Assembly: GCA_963930645.1 (NCBI GenBank)
Contig: OZ005654.1
Coordinates: forward strand, 41,346,686 to 41,410,685
DNA: 64,000 nt
From: Salticus scenicus
Taxonomy: Eukaryota > Arthropoda > Arachnida > Araneae > Salticidae
Reading direction: 5' to 3'
Both the position numbers and the translations under genes were made by a program. Positions 52,901-61,095 of the stretch are shown in pieces; position 1 is the stretch's first letter; the number at the start of each line of letters is the position of its first letter. A model generated the notes under the pieces. The model had not been told where the DNA came from, did no database searches, and was given only the letters and a program-made list of their open reading frames with translations.

Positions 52901-55900
52901 GTCTAATATATCGTATCCTATTATATATCGTATTTATCGTAATATAACTCAATACTTATTTCGCTTCTTTCTTCGACTCGTTTTAATACGCATTTTTTAT
53001 ATGCATGAGCAGCCCCCAATAAACAAAAACATTAAATCATTAAATTCATTTTTTTACTTATTTTTATTTCGTATTATTTCATGCGCACTTTTTATTTCCT
53101 AATTCAAAATTATTTTAAAAAAATTTACGATATCGTTTGTAACAATACTGATTATTATTAATTTTCTTTTCTTTTTCTTTCAATAATAATAATAAAAAAA
53201 AAGATTTTGATGAAATTCTGGCAAAAGCAGAATTTAGTTTAGGACGGAGGACTATTAGTTTTTTTTTCTTCCAATTATAACATCGCTTTCAAATTATTCA
53301 ATTATATTTTCGATAAATTTTAGATTTCGATAAATGTCCAACTATCGTAAAATGATTTAGACAAATGTCCAACTATCGAAAACAACAACGCAAAAATCCC
53401 AGATTGAGACTAATAGGCCCTCAGTCCTAAAATCTGTTTCAATTTAAGCTTGAATCTTCTAGAGAGAGTGTGTTGCTCTACAATATGCAATGTACATCAT
53501 ACCCATAGGCCATAGCCAAGGATTTGGGGGTGGGGTGGGTGAAGGTCGTTGAAATTGGTTGGTTTTAAAATATAATCATTTAAGAATTTTTTATTTATAT
53601 AAAAATCAATAAGAAATTATAGTAATAATAAAAAACAATACTTACAGAATGATTAAGCATGACATTTGTTTTGTTAGGTTCAATATTGACATCAACTTCT
53701 TTTAAAGGTATTGTGAAGGAGATAAAGCAAATAGGGTAGCGAGCTTTGCCAGTATTTTGGATTGCTTTGTTATAATACTCTTTAATTAACTAAAAATAAT
53801 AATAATAATAAAAAAAAGCTTAGTAAAAGATATTCAAATTATTGAATACCACATCAATTTTAGTAAAGATGTTTATTGTTAAGTCAATTATAAAATTTAT
53901 TCAATGTTCAGTTTATAAACAAAATTGCACTATTTATACATTTTAAATATAATATTTTTTGTTTAATTACTATATATATTTAATTCATTTTTCCAAGTAG
54001 GTACTATGTCATTCTCAACACTACAGCATTTAAAAAAAAAACACTCAAAAACTATTATCTTTGAAAAATAATTTGTATCAAATAAAGAAGCTCTGAAATA
54101 TATATAGTATTAAAAAATAAAAGTATGAGATAGAACATCGACACAAAGTTCATTTTAAGATGTTGATAAAGTTTGCACACATTCATATATACCATATATG
54201 CGGGGGGGGGGGGGGGGGGGTTATTAATGACTAGCAGACTTTACCCACTCTGCTGGTTATCTATAAACGAGTAAACTCACTGATTCACTGATCACTGACT
54301 CAACACAGCCGTGGCGATTCTATGGGAAATACAGTCACACATTTTGGTGAGCAGGTTGGTTTTAGGTCCCTGACCCCCACTAAGATGGAATTTTGCAAAA
54401 TATCCCCCCCCCCCGCCTCATTTCCCAAAGATAGAAGTCAAAAACACCTTTATAAGTACAACTCTGTTCCAAATTACTTCACGGTGAAGAAACTGCAGAT
54501 GGAAAGACTAGACTTGAATACAAAAAAACTCATTTTCTGTGATTTTGGAATTCTGGATTTTTAAAAGGTCCGGGTTCAAATCCCGACTCTGGTATTTTCA
54601 CATACTTGGTATAAAAAATCAGCCTTCCACTCCAAAATTTTCTGAAATGAACTTTCAGGATTAATGAATAAATTTCTAAATTAAATTAAAAAAAATTCGT
54701 GGCCTATTGGAGTTGTGCCATGAATATTAATGTCGATATAGCTGTGTTTACAGACTTGGTGACTTTGCCAATGAATGTTATGTGAGAAATGCCTAGTTGG
54801 TAATCAGCCAGGGTAGCTCAATGGTTTGAGCATCCGCACGTAAAGCAGACGACCCGGGTTCGATTCTCAACTCTGGTATTTTTCACATAGTTGGTATAAA
54901 AAAATCAGCCTTTGTCTCCAAAATTTTCTTAAATGAACTTTCAGGGTTGATGAATAAATTTCTAAATTAGATAAATATTTAGCTTAAAAACATACATTAT
55001 TTACCATATGTTTAAGAGGAATTCATTTGAATTCCTCAGCAGCTTTCCTGGACATGGTAAAATATTATAGTAAAGCACTTCCACTAACAATAAAAAAGAA
55101 TGTTATCACTTAAATATTTGCAGCCCTGTATATCTTTTGAAGATTATGTACAGACCACGTGGTGCACCTAAATATAATCCTATAGTAATAATACATGGCA
55201 CAACCTGAAATACACTTCCATCAATTTTCAGCTATCCTCGCAATATAATCTTTTGTGTAGCCCTGTAAATGAAGAGTGAATGATTTCCTTACCAAATTCT
55301 ACATGAGACATGCTTTTATGCATATGAAAAATATATATTCATTTCATTTGGTTTAGTGCAGTCTATAGATGTAAAACTCCACTTACCTGCAATTTCCCCC
55401 ACAGACGTAATGTATTTGAATTCTCTTGGGTGTCCCTGTACACAAACCATTTGCTTCATCTCAACAAAAAGCTTAGTGCAGCATCCTCATATCATATACA
55501 TTTAGAATACCAAGTCTGGACTTTCTTCTACTACTTGTTCTTGAGATATGCTGATAACAGACAGACACACACACAGACCAACCACTAAAATGTGATTTTC
55601 GGATTCAGGGGACCTCAAAACGTGTAAATATAACAAAAACTCACTTTCGAAAATTTGAGCCCAAAACAATACTTTCTCTACCTTATGGGTAAGAGAAAGT
55701 AAAAAGTGATATGTTTGCATCATTAAGCAAAAGATCAAATGTTTTTTGTTAATGTCAGAATGTTAATATTACAGTACAGTAGAGAGCCAGAAATCCGCCG
55801 ACCTAAAATCCGCCAAAGTCCGAAATCCGCACAGCTTGTCAAGTATATAAACAATAAAATTCACTATTAGTAAATTACAAACGGCAAATCAGAATTTTTA

Positions 55901-58900
55901 AAAATTATCTCGAATGCAGATTGTGTGCTTGCATTTTATGATTATAAAAGAAAATTAATAACATAAAAGACTATCAGAACTAATTTACTGATAATGAAAT
56001 TATTGACAGTACATTAAATCCATCAATAAGTTATACAATAACAAAATAATTTTTAAAAATGTTATCTGATGAAGACATACATAACCATACGAAAGAACTA
56101 ACTTGAAATAATAAATTTGTGTTACAAAATAAGAATAAATGACAATTTACAATATACGGGAGGGGGGGGAGATGATCTCCATGATGTATGTACAAGTGCA
56201 GTTTTGAAAACAAACTACATGTGAATAGATTTTATCGAAATTTGATTTTTATTTATTATTTGTGTTATGTACATTCTTTTAATGTTCAGTGCTACTCTGG
56301 TGTACCTTATAATTTAATATTCAAGTGAAATTATTCGTTAGTGTGTGTTTTGTTTGAATAATATTCTGCTTTTATTATTAAAAGTGATAATCATTTTTTA
56401 AGGGCCCCGAAATCTGCCAAATTTTTGACTCTCTACTGTAATTGCTTTTAAAGATAAATAAGTACATTTCTTTTACTTTTTTCTCTAATGAATTATTTAA
56501 GTCATCGGTACAGTTTATTGGTAAGTTATTTTGTGGTTAAAGAAAAATCCCTTTTTGGCAAGCTTAAAGGCAAAGGTTGATTCCTTTAAGTAAATGTTAC
56601 AAAAGTAAAGAATTATTACACATGCATTAACACATACTTAGTCAATGACTTTGTTCCCACACAGTGCATTATTTACATCACTATTCCGTTTTCAAGAAAT
56701 TTAATTTTCAACTACAAAAGGGTTTTATTCATTCTACTTAAAATTTTAGGCTAGATTTATTGGTCAGAAAAAGTTACAATTTTTTAAAATCCAAGCTCAT
56801 AATCATTCAACAAATAGAAGCCATAAAGATATACAATTCCAGCAATGGTGAATTCAGTAGGGGGCTATTGGGCTACAGCCCCCTCCCCAGCCAAGCTGAA
56901 GCGAGATTTTGGTGACAAAACTTGCGATTTAGCAATGAAATTTGTGATTTGGTAGCACAATTTGATAGCTGACGGCGAAATTCGTTATTTGACGACAAAA
57001 TTTGGAGAGCTTGGTGATGGAGAATGGCAGCTTTGGGGTCATTAGATTTTCTTCCCACCGAAAACCATATCCCTTTACAGACCAATATCTTGTTTCCACA
57101 AGATAAGAAGTCAAAGGAAGCTGTAATGTATTTCACTCAATTTCAATCGTAAATTTTAAATTCTTGCCTAAACCGGCATTCTAAACTATTCACACAAACG
57201 ATATTTTTATTAAGACTAACATATTATTTTAATTTTATATTTTTAAATGATTAATTAAAGCAGTTACCATGTTTTTTATATTTTTAGTGATCTTTTTCAC
57301 TATCGTCTGCACGTGACGTAAGCATCAGATTATAAATTTAAGCAATTATAGCTATAGAAAAAGTCAGCTTCACCACAAGAAAAATCACTTTTTAACTTGT
57401 AGCTTTTAAGCAATTGAAAAGTTTAAATACAAAAATTGTTCTGTAAGTTAAGGCGGTAATTCACCTGATTTGAAGTTTTTTCCTATTTTCAATATTAAAG
57501 AAATTATGAGTAAATGAAAATTTCCACCACCCACCATTTCCACCCCCTTTGAGATGGATACCCCATCTATGAACTCGACCAAGATTTTTACTGTCCTGAC
57601 AACATATCCCGAGCTGGTTAAATTGAAATAAAAATTACTTCAGCTATCGTCTTCACAACTTAACATGGGAAAAAGCATGTTATATATATATATAAACTTT
57701 TGAACTGAAGGTGGTTTTGGGTTCTATGGGTCATGATCGGTGAAGATATGAAGAAATTTTCCAGAAGTCGTGTCATGAGGACCATTGCAATAGGTAGATT
57801 TCCTATAAGGAATCTACCTAAAAGGGGTTGCCTTAGCAGATGTGATACTCTGTTTTCGGCAGGGACCAAAATCTGGAAAATTCTGATAACCGAAATTGGG
57901 TCAGTCCCGTGATTGTCGGATAATAGGGTCCTGTAGTGGATTTGAATTAGTATGTACAACTAAATTTTGTAGTTAGTCTGATCATCTCAATCAAAACCTC
58001 TCCTCCCTAAAAAGAAAATTTTTTTTCTCACTTTGTTTTCCTAATGCTGATAATTTCAAGGACATATTAAAAATGTTTCTAGTTTAAAAAAATAAACCAA
58101 TAATTCATATATATATATTACGCTATATTTTCTGTTATTCATTTTTCCTTTCTGGTTTCAGAGAACATTGATCTAAATGTTTTTGTTTATTTCTTAACAA
58201 CCACCACCTATTTCTCATATTGTTCTAATGCTGATAATTTCCAGAACATTTTAAAAATGTTTCTAGTTTTAAAACATAAACCAATAATATATATTATGCT
58301 ACATTTACTTTCATTCATTTTTCCTTTTTGGTTTCAGAGCACACTGAGCTAAATGTTTTTGTTTGTTTCTTAACAGCAACCACCTCCTACATAATATTAG
58401 CTTTAAGACAATCTCATAAAGAACTGGTTAAAAATTAATAAAAAATTGTTTTTCAATTACAACAAGATAAAATTTTAATTTATATCTTTAATATATAAAT
58501 TTAAATTAATTTATACAGGGACCTTTTTTTTTTTTTTGAAAAAAAAGGACCCAGACTTTTGGAACTTATGGGTCCCAGGGACCCATGATTTTGATATACT
58601 AACGGCATCACTGATAGCTATTTTCATTAAAGGTAAAACTTTATATATTTATATATAAATATAATGATTTACTTATTGTTTATGATATCATTGATACCTT
58701 ATCAAGAGCTTTCAAACGAACAGGCCTATTATTTATTGCAGTTATGCATTTGCTGGTAGAACTTAATCCACAAGTCAAGGGCGCTTCAGGTACAGGTAAA
58801 AACATTTCAAACTTTCTCTGCAAAAAATTAGCAAAATTATTAAAATTACATTACATGCAAAAACAACAAAAGAAAATACTTTCTAACGAAATAATAAAAA

Positions 58901-60470
58901 TAATTTACTTAATCCTTTACTGTACAAGAAACCTGCTCTTTATTTCACCATCTAGCATTATAAGATCACAGACAGTAAACAAGATTCATCTGATTGGATT
59001 TTCAAGCAAGTGCATCAAAGATAAGTTATATGGGTGAATCTCCAGAAATCTAATAATATCATGTCCGAGCAAAATATTGTAAGAATATCTGAACATAGAA
59101 ATTGGTATTTAAGACACAATTTTTACAGTGTATTCCCATGCATATAAAAAATATTACTCATTTACTATTTAATATAAAAAAAAATCCTGGCTTGTCCAAA
59201 TCTTTTTCTTAAACTTTATTTATTAATTGAAAAATTTCACATCAACATTTCATAAATTAAATTTGTAGCAGTAAACTATATATACCTACCCAGAGGCAGA
59301 AAATATTGTAGCTCTCTGCAACAGGTTTTTTAAAATTTTATAATCTGTCTGAAAAATTTGCATGTAATCAGGGGTGAAAATGGCTTACACTCAAAAAGCC
59401 CGAAAGCTGATAGCGACAATCTTGGGGAGGAGCTTAACAACAATAGTGATCTCGTGCAACAATATACGAATACAATTTTACTACAGAGCAATATAGTATA
59501 GACAATTGTGTATTCATTCATCTCATTCTGATTCAATTAAATATTTTATACCAATGTTTGACACAACACAATATAAATAATTATAAATAGTAAAAGTATT
59601 AGTTTTGATACAGAATTTTTTATAAGTGAATTTTGAAGTGGAGGAGAAGTTTTGGAGCACACATCATACATCAGTAGTGCATTGTCACGGGCAAAAAATG
59701 TCTGTAAATTGCAGACATTTTTTTAATGACTGCAGTCAAAGACTGTCCGAAAGTTGCAGGCAATTTTTTTTATTAGTGCAGACAAAGACTGTTCGAAAGT
59801 TGTATACAATTTTTTTTTTTTATTAGTGCAGACAAAACTGTTTGTGACTATGTCGCCGTGCCACAGTGTTTCTGCCACTGGGTATACCTAAAGGTGTAGT
59901 ATAATATTTTTTGAACCCTTTTAATCATTTAACTTATTATCAAGGTATATCGTTTTAAATTTTGTTCTAAGGCTTTCATGTCACTTTCCTGGCTTAGGGA
60001 ATTTTTCAATAGTTTTAAAGAAAAAAAGGAAACTTTTAGCGTGGTACAACACTATATATTTTCCCCATTTTGTTGGATTCATAGAATGATTTAAAGATCT
60101 GAGTCACGGAGCGTTTTTATCCTAGTTTTGAAGTTTTAAACTGTTATGTTAATATTTTATGTTATCACTCTCCTGTACAACATTTCTATTATACATAAAA
60201 TAATTTTTTTTTAATAATACCTGTTATTCTATGTAATTAAAGGATGATAATTATAACTAAACCTTATTTGCCTCTAAGCCTGAATAGCAGCCCTAATATA
60301 AGGAAAGTGTCACTCTCATGGTATAATTAGTGTAGTTAATCATGGACAGATAATTGGCATAGTGAGAAAAAGTTTCCTTAATTTTTCCCTTGTTAAGTGT
60401 CTTATAAAGGGTAAGTATAAATTTTTTAAAAGTGTTTTTGTTTTTAGTGAATCACCCATATACATTGTTA

Positions 60471-60504
<34 letters not shown>

Positions 60505-61035
60505 AAAATGATTTTACATTTTATAAGAAAAGTACAAAAGGTAACAAAACAGTTTAAATTGTAGTAAATTAACAATCTTGAAATGAAAAACCTTGCACAA
60601 AAATCAGCAAATTTAAACAGACCCTTCACAAACGTTGAATGACTTTAAAAAGTTTTGAAAAAACTTGGATTAGAAAATTACGTACTTTGCTGATCAGTTA
60701 TAAAAATACAATATATTTCTACAATGAAACACAAGAAAAACTGGAATTAGATAAATAATCATGTATTGAAGTTATATATATATAAGTAAATTTCATCAAT
60801 TTGCAGTAGAAAACTGCCTATTTCAGTGATCAGCAGTGAAAAAAAATCAACGTATAATCGTTAATATCACAGCCTTAAATTATACAACTAAATAAAATTT
60901 AATGTATTGAAAATGATGATAGATGTTCTTATTAGAAATATATGTTAATTTTTAGAACACTGATTTTTGATTTTTAATGATATTAATAATACATTATTGA
61001 ATAATGAAATATTAATTAAATGGACATTAATATAC

Positions 61036-61095
<60 letters not shown>

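Noticed and set aside
58744..59037. 97-codon + strand gene
   Set aside because: Its first quarter is antisense to a PMS1 exon with full phase and motif support; the rest is intron.
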